A DNA stretch of 39,946 bases from Kiritimatiellia bacterium (GTDB lineage: Bacteria > Verrucomicrobiota > Kiritimatiellia > RFP12 > UBA1067): NCBI GenBank assembly GCA_016284515.1, contig JAEEOY010000029.1, forward strand, positions 1-39,946, read 5' to 3'. Of the stretch, positions 23,781-32,052 are shown one piece after another. The notes beneath the pieces were generated by a model. The model worked only from the letters and a program-made list of their open reading frames with translations. It was not told the origin of the DNA and made no database searches. A program made the translations under genes and the position numbers. Numbering within the stretch: position 1 is the stretch's first letter; each line of letters opens with the position of its first letter.

Positions 23781-24804
23781 TGCCAAGACGTCTGCCAAGA
23801 TCGCGGGGTTCGGACTGATATGCGCGTTCTTTGTCGCACTCCTGCATGTGCCTCAGCCTGTGCCCGTGGATCCGTCGACCTCGGCATGGTGGCTGTTTCG
23901 CCTCACAGCCGGGACGTTCGGCAGGCTGGGCGTCCCTTTTTACTTCGTCGCCGCCGGCTTTTTCCTAGCGCGGCACTACGGCGAGTCGTCGTGGTGGCGG
24001 TGCGAGACCTCCAAGCGTATGGCGAGCCTGCTTGTCCCGTTCGTGGTCTGGCTTGCCCTGTGGAATGCGGAGGAAGGCGCGCTCGCGGTGCTTTCGAACT
24101 TGCGCAGCGGTGCGTCGCTGCTCGAAGGCTTTCCGTCCGGCGGGGCGCTTCTTGTGCGGCTGGGGATAAACCCATTTGACTATCCTTCCGACATCCCGCT
24201 GTGGTTTGTGCGAAGTCTCCTGCTGTATGTGATCGCGAGCTGCGTGCTGTTCCCGGCGCTGAAGAAGACCGGTCCGCTGCTTCCCGCCGCGGTGCTGGTC
24301 TTGTCGACGGCGCTGCGGCTGCCGGGAAGCAGTTCGGAAGTGTGCCGTTTCCTCACTCGGTTCGTGTCCCTGCACGGTTTGTTCTACTTCCTGGTGGGAG
24401 CGTCGCTTGCACTGGGCGTTCTGCGCATGCCCGCGAGAAACATGTTTTTCTCCTTCGCCGCCGCCGCAGGCGCCGTCGGACTTTTCGCCTCGCAGTTTCT
24501 TGCCGCCAGGAACAGCGCCTGGTGGAGCGTGCTGCATGAGCTTTCACTGCCGTTTGCTCTGCTCGCCGCATGGCGCGTGTTTCCGGCTGTTTCGTGGCCG
24601 CGCTCGATTACATCCCTTACTTTCCCCGTCTATGTGCTGCATGTTTTCGTGATCCGCGCGCTTGACGTGGTGATGTATGGCCACGTGTCGTGCGCCGGGA
24701 TTGCCATAAAGTATGCTGCGGTCTCTGTTCTGACTCTTGCCGCGGCGGCCGCAATAAGGAAGTATCTGCCGCGCTTTCACTCTTTCGCATTTGGAGGGCG
24801 ATGA
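23770..24804 (+). CDS. Acyltransferase 3 family membrane protein
   Basis: 344 residues. ATG 23770 is chosen because GGAGGGG (23757-23763) lies 6 bases upstream; the in-frame ATG at 23755 lacks a site. About ten TM helices in the acyltransferase-3 pattern: first helix with FFVALLHVPQP (in place of the usual catalytic-histidine R/H region), then FGRLGVPFYFVAAGFFLARHY, which matches the RxxVPxFFxxSGF motif, followed by RMASLLVPFVVW and a final FPVYVLHVFVI. Such proteins move acetyl, succinyl or other acyl groups onto surface sugars. It probably decorates this polysaccharide. Confidence 0.85.
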   Translation: MKLDAKTSAKIAGFGLICAFFVALLHVPQPVPVDPSTSAWWLFRLTAGTFGRLGVPFYFVAAGFFLARHYGESSWWRCETSKRMASLLVPFVVWLALWNAEEGALAVLSNLRSGASLLEGFPSGGALLVRLGINPFDYPSDIPLWFVRSLLLYVIASCVLFPALKKTGPLLPAAVLVLSTALRLPGSSSEVCRFLTRFVSLHGLFYFLVGASLALGVLRMPARNMFFSFAAAAGAVGLFASQFLAARNSAWWSVLHELSLPFALLAAWRVFPAVSWPRSITSLTFPVYVLHVFVIRALDVVMYGHVSCAGIAIKYAAVSVLTLAAAAAIRKYLPRFHSFAFGGR

Positions 24805-24807
24805 CGG

Positions 24808-26925
24808 ATGTTTGCCGTTTCCATGATCTTCGCGGCATCGATGCTGCGCTTCCTCGATCCGTACACGTCGCTGTACCAGACGGATGACGATCGGGAGGGC
24901 CGTTCGCTCGCCTCGGAGCCTGGGTTCTGGCCGTCGGCGAACGGACAGAAGGATCCGCTCGTGGAAAATCCGAAGGCTCGGATAATGTACAACGCCTTCC
25001 GCACGAGCGACAGCCCGTTCCCGGACTACGATCCGAAGAAGCCGAGTGCGCTGTTCAAGGTCAACCAGGTCGGATACCATCCCGACCAGCCGAAGTTCGT
25101 CTACATGGGGGCTTGGCTCGGACCTAAGCTCGGCGCGTGGAAGATGCGCAACGGGGTTGCGGGATGGAAGCTTGTCGACGCGAAGACTGGTGACTCAGTG
25201 CTCGTTTCGCAAGTTCCGCCCGTCCATCGCGTCGACGATGCAACGAACAAGGAAGGCACTCCCTTCACCGGCGAATACACCTACGAGATGGATTTCTCGT
25301 CCGTCACAAACGAAGGCGTTTACTACGTTCAGGTTGACGGCGTCGGCAGAAGCGAAGACTTCCGCATCTGGCGCGGCGCGGCGGAAGATGCGTTCCGGGT
25401 CCACATGGGCGGACTCTACCAGAAGCGCTGCGGAATAGCGAAGTGCGAGCCGTACACCCACTGGACAGCAGGCGCTTGCCACACGAACATCGTGCGCGGT
25501 TCCTTCGCGCCAGAGGAGGGGAAGCTTCCGAAGGACGTAAGATGGTTCGACATCATCCGCCACAACACCGACTGGGAGACGGGCGAGAGGATCGCAGTCT
25601 CGGGTGGATGGCACGATGCCGCCGACTATGACCGCCGTCCCGCGCACCTGAACATCGTGAACGATCTCTGCGCAGTCTATCTGATGAAGCCGGCGAACTT
25701 CACGGACGGGCAGCTCGCGATCCCCGAGAACTCAAACGGCATCCCCGACATCCTCGACGAGGCCGAGTGGGGGCTTCGTCACCTCCTAGCCGTCCAGCAG
25801 AAAGACGGGGGCGTGGGGACGTGGATAGAGTCGTCGGGCCACCCGGATGTCGGCAACGTCGCCGAGCGCGATCCGATGCGCTATGCGGTCTCGCGGGCGA
25901 CTCGCGCGAGCTCCCTCGCGTACGCCGCGCACGCCGCGCTGCTCGCTCGCTGCCATGAATCATTCCGCGCAAAGTATCTCGACTCCGCAAAGCGCGCGTG
26001 GGACTTTGCCATGCGAGCGACGCCGGCGGTTGAGACGTTTGTCGTCATAAAGAAGAGCGGCTGGCTTTCGACCAGTGAACAGGAGATCGATTGGAGGGAG
26101 CCTTCCGGACTCTCTGCCGCGCCTTTCATAAAAGCTGCGATAAACCTTGGCGCGCTTACCGGCGAAAAGACATATCTCGAAGCACTTGGCGCGAAGCGGC
26201 GCGAGGTCGAAGAGGATCTGAAGAAGAACGAGTGGCGATGGGCCGCGCTGACCTTTGCCGGAGAGCGCGAGCTCGGCATTCCGCCGCAGACGTCGAAGCT
26301 CATGGCGGAATGGGAACGGAGGCTTCTCAACCGCGCGAAGGACATGCTTGGGCAGGTTGACGGGGCGTACGCCTATCGCTGCCCCTGGTGGGCTCCAGGG
26401 AAGGGATACTTTAGCGCAATGAGCTGGGGCAATTCGCATCCGCTCCGCCGCGCGCAGATGCTTGTTGCCGCGCATCGCATAACTGGCGATGCAGCCTATG
26501 TCCGCGGCGCATTTGCCGCGCTCGACTTCCACAACGGATGCAACCCCGTCGGCACGACGCTCACGAGCGGACTTGGGCAGGTCTATCCGGTCTCGTTCCT
26601 CGACCTGCCGTCGTACGTCGATGGAATCGCCGAGTACGTGCCGGGCATAACGCCGTATAGATGGACATATGGAATGCCTGCTCGCGCTGTTGAGATGGTT
26701 TACGGTGGCGACAAGGCGTTCGCGACAAAGTGTCCGATTTGGAGAAGGTGGGGCAATGTCGAGAACCTCACCGTAGCCGCGAGCGAATACACGGTGTGGG
26801 AGACGATTGCTCCGGCGGCTTCTGTCTGCGGATATCTCCTTGAGCCGACGGGAACGCCGCCGCCTGTTCGTCCCGCACCCGCGAAGGACATTCGCGCCCT
26901 GCCTGGCTACTGGACGATGCCGTGA
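24808..26925 (+). CDS. Glycoside hydrolase family 9 enzyme with N-terminal Ig-like domain
   Basis: 705 residues; GGAGGG lies upstream at 24792. The N-terminus is only briefly hydrophobic, so a signal peptide is doubtful. A CelD_N-type Ig-like domain is at about 75-190 (FKVNQVGYHPDQPKFVYM, then YYVQVDGVGRSEDFRI). The (alpha/alpha)6 GH9 domain fills about 200-690: GGWHDAADYDRR carries the catalytic-base aspartates D270/D273, IPDILDEAEWGLRHLL is the helix signature, NGCNPVGTTLTSG is the substrate loop, and the putative acid is E665 in EYTVWETIAP. GH9 enzymes are mostly endo-beta-1,4-glucanases. In an EPS operon it could trim or release the locus's own polymer, as endoglucanases do in cellulose synthesis loci. 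Confidence 0.88.
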   Translation: MFAVSMIFAASMLRFLDPYTSLYQTDDDREGRSLASEPGFWPSANGQKDPLVENPKARIMYNAFRTSDSPFPDYDPKKPSALFKVNQVGYHPDQPKFVYMGAWLGPKLGAWKMRNGVAGWKLVDAKTGDSVLVSQVPPVHRVDDATNKEGTPFTGEYTYEMDFSSVTNEGVYYVQVDGVGRSEDFRIWRGAAEDAFRVHMGGLYQKRCGIAKCEPYTHWTAGACHTNIVRGSFAPEEGKLPKDVRWFDIIRHNTDWETGERIAVSGGWHDAADYDRRPAHLNIVNDLCAVYLMKPANFTDGQLAIPENSNGIPDILDEAEWGLRHLLAVQQKDGGVGTWIESSGHPDVGNVAERDPMRYAVSRATRASSLAYAAHAALLARCHESFRAKYLDSAKRAWDFAMRATPAVETFVVIKKSGWLSTSEQEIDWREPSGLSAAPFIKAAINLGALTGEKTYLEALGAKRREVEEDLKKNEWRWAALTFAGERELGIPPQTSKLMAEWERRLLNRAKDMLGQVDGAYAYRCPWWAPGKGYFSAMSWGNSHPLRRAQMLVAAHRITGDAAYVRGAFAALDFHNGCNPVGTTLTSGLGQVYPVSFLDLPSYVDGIAEYVPGITPYRWTYGMPARAVEMVYGGDKAFATKCPIWRRWGNVENLTVAASEYTVWETIAPAASVCGYLLEPTGTPPPVRPAPAKDIRALPGYWTMP

Positions 26926-26931
26926 TACTTT

Positions 26932-26949
26932 TCAACCCGAACGGGTTGA
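26932..26949. promoter_or_regulatory. Palindromic operator candidate for the HipB-like gene
   Basis: TCAACCCG AA CGGGTTGA is a perfect 8-base inverted repeat with a 2-base centre. It overlaps the -35 box TTGACG (26946-26951), an arrangement typical of autorepression by HTH dimers. Confidence 0.7.
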
Positions 26950-26975
26950 CGAGTGTGCGTTAGATTTGATATAAT
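26946..26975 (+). promoter_or_regulatory. Promoter of the HipB-like gene
   Basis: TTGACG (26946-26951), an 18-base spacer, and the extended -10 TGATATAAT (26967-26975). It is the only promoter here with both hexamers. Predicted start near 26982, 5 bases before ATG 26987. Confidence 0.75.
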
Positions 26976-26986
26976 CACAATATAGC

Positions 26987-27211
26987 ATGAAAGTAAACAA
27001 CATGTCCGAGATTGCCATAATCGTTCAGCAAGAGCGAAAGCGGCAAGGCGCTACGCAGATTGAGCTGTCGCAGATGGCCAATGTCGGCGTACGTTTTCTT
27101 CGTGATGTGGAGGATGGCAAGCCTTCCGTTCATTTCGACAAACTTATGCGGATACTTGAGGTTCTGGGCGTCGCGGTTGATTTAACGCCAAGGGGAGTTT
27201 CGGCGAGATGA
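26987..27211 (+). CDS. HipB/y4mF-type XRE-family antitoxin-like regulator
   Basis: 74 residues, a complete HTH_XRE domain: IAIIVQQERKRQGATQIEL (helices 1-2), MANVGVRFLRDVEDGKPSV (recognition region) and FDKLMRILEVLGVAVDL, a pattern typical of HipB and y4mF antitoxins. It may start at ATG 26987 or at in-frame ATG 27002; neither has a Shine-Dalgarno. A palindrome overlapping its own promoter suggests autoregulation. The HipA toxin that normally follows is absent: only 117 bases separate it from the next gene. It may now serve as a plain repressor, or be a relic. Confidence 0.85.
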   Translation: MKVNNMSEIAIIVQQERKRQGATQIELSQMANVGVRFLRDVEDGKPSVHFDKLMRILEVLGVAVDLTPRGVSAR

Positions 27212-27309
27212 GTGCCACTGCGGAAGAACTGTCAGACGCCGGGCATCCGAGCGGCATCTATGCGAGAATTTCATCTCAGATTTCCCGACGGGCGGGGCAG
27301 ATAGCATAG
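27208..27309 (+). CDS. Short ORF coupled to the HipB-like gene, unknown
   Basis: 33 codons (MSATAEELSDAGHP...) starting in an ATGA overlap with the regulator and ending TAG. It occupies the position where hipA normally begins but shows no match to the HipA N-terminus that I can see. It may be a relic of a deleted toxin gene or a chance frame. Confidence 0.25.
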   Translation: MSATAEELSDAGHPSGIYARISSQISRRAGQIA

Positions 27310-27328
27310 TCGGCAAGGAGAAACGCAA

Positions 27329-28273
27329 ATGGCGGAGACAAGGCTCAACGAAAACATAATACCGTCCACAACGGTCGTGACGGCGGGTGACAGCGCGTAC
27401 GCATGGGGTGCGCTCATGCTGGTGTCCAGCATGCGCAGGAACGGGATGCGGCATCCGGTTCTCGTATGGGCGATGGACTGGAACGAGGAGCAGAAGCGCC
27501 GCATATGTGCGCTTGGCGGAGTGACGGTTCAGGATATTGCGAAGACTCGACAGTGCCTCGCCTGCCAGAAGCCGCGCATCATGGGGTGCGACGCGGTGAA
27601 GACGGACTGGGTCTGCTGGGTCGATGCCGACGGGCTTTTCGTCGGAGACTGCAGCGAATGGCTTTCGAGCGACGACGTGGACGAGATGCGGATTAAACGC
27701 TGCAATCCGCCTCCTCCGGATTTCACGCCCGAGACGCTGGCGACCTGGAAGAGCGACGTCGCGCGGTTCCGCGGAAGTGCGCTTGAGGAAAGTCGCTACC
27801 CGACGCGCGTCCAGTCGGGCGTTATACTCCTGAACAGGAAGTGGCGCCCGTTCCTCGCCGCATGGGATGCGCAGATCAACAGTGTTCTGCCGCCGGATGT
27901 GGAAATACTCATGAAGAAGGGATCGGCCTATTATCAGACTGATGAAAGCGTGCTTGCGAGTCTCCTCTGCTTCGGCGTCGACGCCCCGAGGGTTTCAGAA
28001 CAGTACAAGTTCGACGGCAAGGTCGACAGGAGCCGCTACTATCTGCACTTCGGCTACAATCCGAAGCCGTGGCAGATGTGGAACACATACGCCATGCGTT
28101 TCCGCGAAGAGGCCTACAGGACGGCTGAATGGCTGGTCGAGAAGGGCGTAGTGAAGGCCGGAGACGTTCCGCTCCCCCTGCGCCGCGGGTGGTGGCCGCT
28201 ATTCCGCATGCTCGCGCCGGCAGCCCCCTGGGTTTGGCGTGTGATGAAACTGAAGCGAAGAATTTTCAGGTGA
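27329..28273 (+). CDS. GT-A fold glycosyltransferase-like protein
   Basis: 314 residues, start after AAGGAG (27316-27321). The N-terminal half follows the nucleotide-diphospho-sugar transferase plan: TVVTAGDSAYAWGALMLVSS, then a DxD-type motif in CWVDADGLFVGD (D99/D101), then VQSGVILLNRKWRPFL and an acceptor region with a His in YYLHFGYNPKPW, similar in outline to GT8 and related families. The C-terminus is basic and amphipathic (MKLKRRIFR), suggesting membrane association. It is followed one base later by the flippase gene, so it probably builds the repeat unit. Linkage and sugar unknown. Confidence 0.7.
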   Translation: MAETRLNENIIPSTTVVTAGDSAYAWGALMLVSSMRRNGMRHPVLVWAMDWNEEQKRRICALGGVTVQDIAKTRQCLACQKPRIMGCDAVKTDWVCWVDADGLFVGDCSEWLSSDDVDEMRIKRCNPPPPDFTPETLATWKSDVARFRGSALEESRYPTRVQSGVILLNRKWRPFLAAWDAQINSVLPPDVEILMKKGSAYYQTDESVLASLLCFGVDAPRVSEQYKFDGKVDRSRYYLHFGYNPKPWQMWNTYAMRFREEAYRTAEWLVEKGVVKAGDVPLPLRRGWWPLFRMLAPAAPWVWRVMKLKRRIFR

Positions 28274-28274
28274 C

Positions 28275-29804
28275 ATGAAGCTTGACTTCCAGAAGAACGT
28301 GAAGCGCAACATGGTCGCGAATGCCGCATCGAGCGGCATTCGCCTGCTCTTTCCGTTCCTCAACCGCACGCTGTTCCTCTGGCTTCTTGGTCCGGAGTAT
28401 CTTGGGCTAAACGGTCTTTTTGCGTCGATCCTAGGCGTCCTCATGCTTGCCGAGCTCGGCTTTGGGAAAGCTGTCGTGTGCTCGATGTACAAGCCGGTCG
28501 CCGACGATGACAGGGAGCTTCTTTGCGGGTACCTGAGGTTTTACCGCACGGTCTACCGCTGCGTGGGAGCGGCGATATTCATCATCGGGCTTTCGCTTCT
28601 TCCGTTCCTCGACAAGCTTGTTCACGGCACGGTGCCGCCGGACGTGGATCTTCACATACTTTACATAATCCATCTAGTGAACACGGCCGCGAGCTACTTC
28701 CTGTTCGCATACCGCGGCGTGGTGCTCGGCGCGCACCACCGCAACGACGTGATCACGAACATTCGGACAGGGGTTTCCATCGCCCAGTACGTCACTGTGT
28801 TCCTCATCCTCCTCGTAACGCGCAACTACTACCACTACATCCTCGCGACCGTCGCGTTCACCGTCGTGCAGAACGTGCTGCTCGTGAAGGCGTCGCGCAG
28901 GCTGTTCCCTGACATCGAGCCGCGTGGCGCGCTTCCGCCCGAGATGCGGCGCAGGGTGATTTCGGACGTGAAGTCGATCTTCATGCACAAGGTCGGCGGC
29001 GTTATCACGTACTCCACGGACAATCTTGTCATCTCCGCGTTTCTCGGACTTGTCGCCGTAGCCTCTTATGGAAACTACTACTACGTCATGGCGTCTGTGG
29101 CCGGAATCGTCGAGGTCGTGTACTCGTCAATGACCGGCGGATTCGGAAACAAGATATACACCGAGTCGAAGGAGGAGAACTTCCGCCTCTTCATGCGCAT
29201 GAACCGTCTGTCCATGGCTGTGGTGGTGTTCTGTTCCGCAATGATGACGGCAATGTACCAGCCTTTCATGGTGGTGTGGGTGAAGGGTGACCCCGCGCTT
29301 ATGCGACATGCGCTCACGCCGGTCCTCATGGTGCTGTTCTTCTACATCGTGCAGTCCCGCCAGGTGCTGCTCGCGTTCAAGTCCGCCGCTTCCCTCTGGC
29401 GCCAGGACAGGTGGAAGCCGATCGTGGCCGGCGCGGTTAACCTGGTGACGAACATCCTTTTCGTTCTGTTCCTGCCGGACGCCTACAAGCTCGACGGCGT
29501 CATCTTCTCGACGATAATCGGGCTCGTGCTGATACAGGTCCCGTGGGAGTCTCACGTCATGTTCACGAACTTCTTCGGCAGGGCGGAGTCGCGCGCCTAC
29601 TGGCGCGCGCATGTCGGCTTCGCGGTGTTCACTGTCGCCCTGTGCGTGTCCGCCTGGCTTTCGACCTACGTTGTTCCGGTCGAAGGAATCCCCGGCGTCT
29701 TCGCAAAGGCGGCCTCTGCGTTTGTGGTGATCTCCTTGTCCATGTCCGTCGCATTCAAGGACGACGTCAGGGAGATAATCGGTAAGCTGCGCAGACGGCG
29801 TTAG
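28275..29804 (+). CDS. Wzx-type lipid-linked repeat-unit flippase
   Basis: 509 residues, about twelve to fourteen TM helices of the polysaccharide transporter / MVF family. The N-terminus (KNVKRNMVANAASSGIRLLF) is a typical amphipathic lead into helix 1. Conserved-looking segments include GPEYLGLNGLFASILGVLMLAELGFG, SIFMHKVGGVITYSTDNLVIS and a helix-7 region YGNYYYVMASVAGI. It would flip undecaprenyl-linked repeat units to the periplasm for polymerisation. Together with the initiating transferase, polymerase, co-polymerase and OPX protein it completes a Wzx/Wzy pathway. The stop codon overlaps that of the convergent gene by 4 bases with no terminator hairpin between them. Confidence 0.9.
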   Translation: MKLDFQKNVKRNMVANAASSGIRLLFPFLNRTLFLWLLGPEYLGLNGLFASILGVLMLAELGFGKAVVCSMYKPVADDDRELLCGYLRFYRTVYRCVGAAIFIIGLSLLPFLDKLVHGTVPPDVDLHILYIIHLVNTAASYFLFAYRGVVLGAHHRNDVITNIRTGVSIAQYVTVFLILLVTRNYYHYILATVAFTVVQNVLLVKASRRLFPDIEPRGALPPEMRRRVISDVKSIFMHKVGGVITYSTDNLVISAFLGLVAVASYGNYYYVMASVAGIVEVVYSSMTGGFGNKIYTESKEENFRLFMRMNRLSMAVVVFCSAMMTAMYQPFMVVWVKGDPALMRHALTPVLMVLFFYIVQSRQVLLAFKSAASLWRQDRWKPIVAGAVNLVTNILFVLFLPDAYKLDGVIFSTIIGLVLIQVPWESHVMFTNFFGRAESRAYWRAHVGFAVFTVALCVSAWLSTYVVPVEGIPGVFAKAASAFVVISLSMSVAFKDDVREIIGKLRRRR

Positions 29805-30985
29805 CCCGCGTCGCCCACGATGCGGGACAGCAGCATTCGCTGACGTGCAAAATACGCTTCGCGCGTGAAAAGCTTCGCCCGTTCTGCGCAGTGGCTGCGC
29901 ATCTGACCGCGGAAATCCCCGTCGGCGGAAAGTCGCGCGAGGATGTTTGCGGCGACATCCGGTGTGCGGTACGCCAATTCGCCAGAGGACACGATCTCGG
30001 TGGTCCCGCCTTCGTCTGGGACGATGGGAATGAGTCCGGAAACGAGGTATTCTGCCACTGCTATGCCGAAGGCCTCGTCGCGCTCGGCGTGCAGGGCGTA
30101 CGAACCGGACGCAAGGAATCGTGCCTTCTCATCTCCGTAAAGCGCGCCGCAGAGTTTCAACCACGGGCGTTCCGCAGCGAGTGACTCGAGTTTCTTCCCA
30201 TAGGCGGGGGTCTGGTCAAGCCGCCCGGCGATATGGAACGTAAAGTCTTTCCCCGAAAGATTTCGCGCCTTTTCAACGATTTCGACCAGTTCCTCTATTC
30301 GTTTGGAAGGGACGATTCGTCCGATGTACACGACCTTGAGCGGATCATGTTCGTCCGAAGCGTCCGAATGCGCTTCGAAGAGCGTCGGCGGGTAGAACAT
30401 CGTGCTGTTGAACGGACCGTAGTAAGCCGTCATGAGCTTCTCCACGAACCTGGAGTTCGGATAGATGTGCTGGCGGCTGTCGCGGATTATGTTCCACTTC
30501 GAGCGCATTCCGAGAAGCGGCCTTATGATCCTGTCGGAGGCGAATCTTTTTGCGCGGCTGATCAGTCCGTCGTTGACTCTTGACGCTTCGCCGAGGGTAT
30601 ATGCCGTGAAGGCGTCATCGCCGAAGTCGATCATGTTGATGAAATGGTGGGCGGGTTTTCCGAAGTCCATGATGCACGCAGTGGAGATGCATATGTCCGC
30701 GCTTCGCGCCAGATTCTTGAGCTTCCTGAATCGGTAAAGGGAGGTGCGCCCGCTGTGCCGTTTCGGGTCGTAGCCGGGAGGTGTTACCTGTACGAGCCTC
30801 AGTTTTGAACGGTCGATGTCAAGGCCCGCCCCGAAAGCCGCATACGAACGCTCGAAGTTGCACGCCAGATCGACGGCGATGGTAAGGTTGCAGGTCTTCT
30901 GCAGCGCCGATATGAACGACAGCGGCAGATACTCCCCCCCGCCGAGCGAGAAGGCGAAGCTGTAGTAGAGAAGGACGTTCTTCAT
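29801..30985 (-). CDS. GT4 family glycosyltransferase
   Basis: 394 residues on the minus strand. The start is the ATG at 30985 (MKNVLLYYSFAFSLGGGEYL), preceded by GGAGGG and overlapping the upstream gene's TGA; a longer frame would run into that gene. GT-B fold: a glycine-rich N-terminal loop, VVYIGRIVPSKRIEELVEIV at the C-domain start, then ERDEAFGIAVAEYL with the E-x7-E motif and IPIVPDEGGTTEIV. It is probably one of the repeat-unit transferases, last of a three-gene minus-strand operon led by the epimerase. Confidence 0.9.
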   Translation of the reverse strand: MKNVLLYYSFAFSLGGGEYLPLSFISALQKTCNLTIAVDLACNFERSYAAFGAGLDIDRSKLRLVQVTPPGYDPKRHSGRTSLYRFRKLKNLARSADICISTACIMDFGKPAHHFINMIDFGDDAFTAYTLGEASRVNDGLISRAKRFASDRIIRPLLGMRSKWNIIRDSRQHIYPNSRFVEKLMTAYYGPFNSTMFYPPTLFEAHSDASDEHDPLKVVYIGRIVPSKRIEELVEIVEKARNLSGKDFTFHIAGRLDQTPAYGKKLESLAAERPWLKLCGALYGDEKARFLASGSYALHAERDEAFGIAVAEYLVSGLIPIVPDEGGTTEIVSSGELAYRTPDVAANILARLSADGDFRGQMRSHCAERAKLFTREAYFARQRMLLSRIVGDAG

Positions 30986-32052
30986 TTCCGCCCTCCGGCG
31001 CGCGATCTTGCGGCGAGCAGGAAGTACGCCTTGAAGAAAAGCTCCGCCGCCGCGCGCATCGCCGGATGGCGCACGAAGGCCTGCACCCACCATCCCGCGA
31101 TGCGTCTGGAGCGCGGCAGTATCCGCAGGAGAACGTCGAAGTCGGCGAACCCGTTGGCGAAGAGCGTCTGGAGCGTCGCGATGCGTCGCCTGCGGGGGAT
31201 CGCGTGGACATTGGCGGGATTGAACCAGAAGTAGAACATCAAACGGGTCCATTTCGTCCCCCAGATCGTGGACAGCCGGCTGTCGAATCCGGGTTCGGCG
31301 GATACCTTCGCGTGGAACGCGAGAAGAGAGCGTATTATGATCGCCCAGTCGCTATGGAAGTTTCCGTGGCCCCTGGCCGAGGAGCCCACGGCGTTCGGGC
31401 GGATGCGGTAGACGTAGAAGGGCTCGTGCAGCGGTACGACGCGCTTCGCGAGATACAGCGCCTGCGGCGAGAATTCGCTGTCCTGGCGTCGGAGGCCATG
31501 GATGCACCTGAGCTCGTTTTCCACAAGGAACTGCCGCCGGAACACAGTCAGCTGAAGCATAGGGCAGACCTCGCCGCTGTATCGTTCCGTCACTATCGTC
31601 GCGTCAGATCCGTTGAGCTCGCCGTTGAAATCCCTAGGGTAGTTGTCGCGGAGCTCCTCGTCTTTGCCTGTGAGCTCGTTGTGCACCTGGATCGCGCACG
31701 GATAGAGATCCGCGCCGGGACGCGCGGCGATCTTGTCGTGGAGGCGCTGGAGCGAGCCTTCGGTTATCGTGTCGTCTCCGTCGAGGAAGATGATGTACTC
31801 GCCCTGGGCGTTGTCGATGCCGGTGTTGCGCGAAACGGAGCAGGATCCGGTGCGGGGTCCGGAGAAGACCCTGAAGCGAGGGTCTTTCGCCGCGTATTCG
31901 CGTACGATTTCCTCTGTTCTGTCCTTTGACTCCTCGACTCCGGCCAGTATCTCCCAATCACCAAACGTCTGAGAAAGAACTGAATCAAAGCACGCCCTTA
32001 CATAGGGCTCTACATCGCAGCACGGGACGATTATGGAAAAGAAGGGATTCAT
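30982..32052 (-). CDS. GT2 family glycosyltransferase
   Basis: 356 residues on the minus strand from ATG 32052 (MNPFFSIIVPCCDVEPYV), overlapping the stop of the epimerase gene. GT-A fold: nucleotide-binding N-terminus SIIVPCC, ILAGVEESKDRTEEI, SVSRNTGIDNAQGEYIIF and the metal-binding DGDD (D91-D94), followed by QDSEF as the acceptor-side catalytic region. The C-terminal ~80 residues are basic with one hydrophobic helix (ELFFKAYFLLAAR) for membrane attachment. It transfers an unknown sugar in repeat-unit assembly. Confidence 0.92.
   Translation of the reverse strand: MNPFFSIIVPCCDVEPYVRACFDSVLSQTFGDWEILAGVEESKDRTEEIVREYAAKDPRFRVFSGPRTGSCSVSRNTGIDNAQGEYIIFLDGDDTITEGSLQRLHDKIAARPGADLYPCAIQVHNELTGKDEELRDNYPRDFNGELNGSDATIVTERYSGEVCPMLQLTVFRRQFLVENELRCIHGLRRQDSEFSPQALYLAKRVVPLHEPFYVYRIRPNAVGSSARGHGNFHSDWAIIIRSLLAFHAKVSAEPGFDSRLSTIWGTKWTRLMFYFWFNPANVHAIPRRRRIATLQTLFANGFADFDVLLRILPRSRRIAGWWVQAFVRHPAMRAAAELFFKAYFLLAARSRAGGRK

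Noticed and set aside
29795-29815. Bidirectional terminator between the convergent genes
   Set aside because: The two stop codons overlap by 4 bases and I find no hairpin with a T tract.
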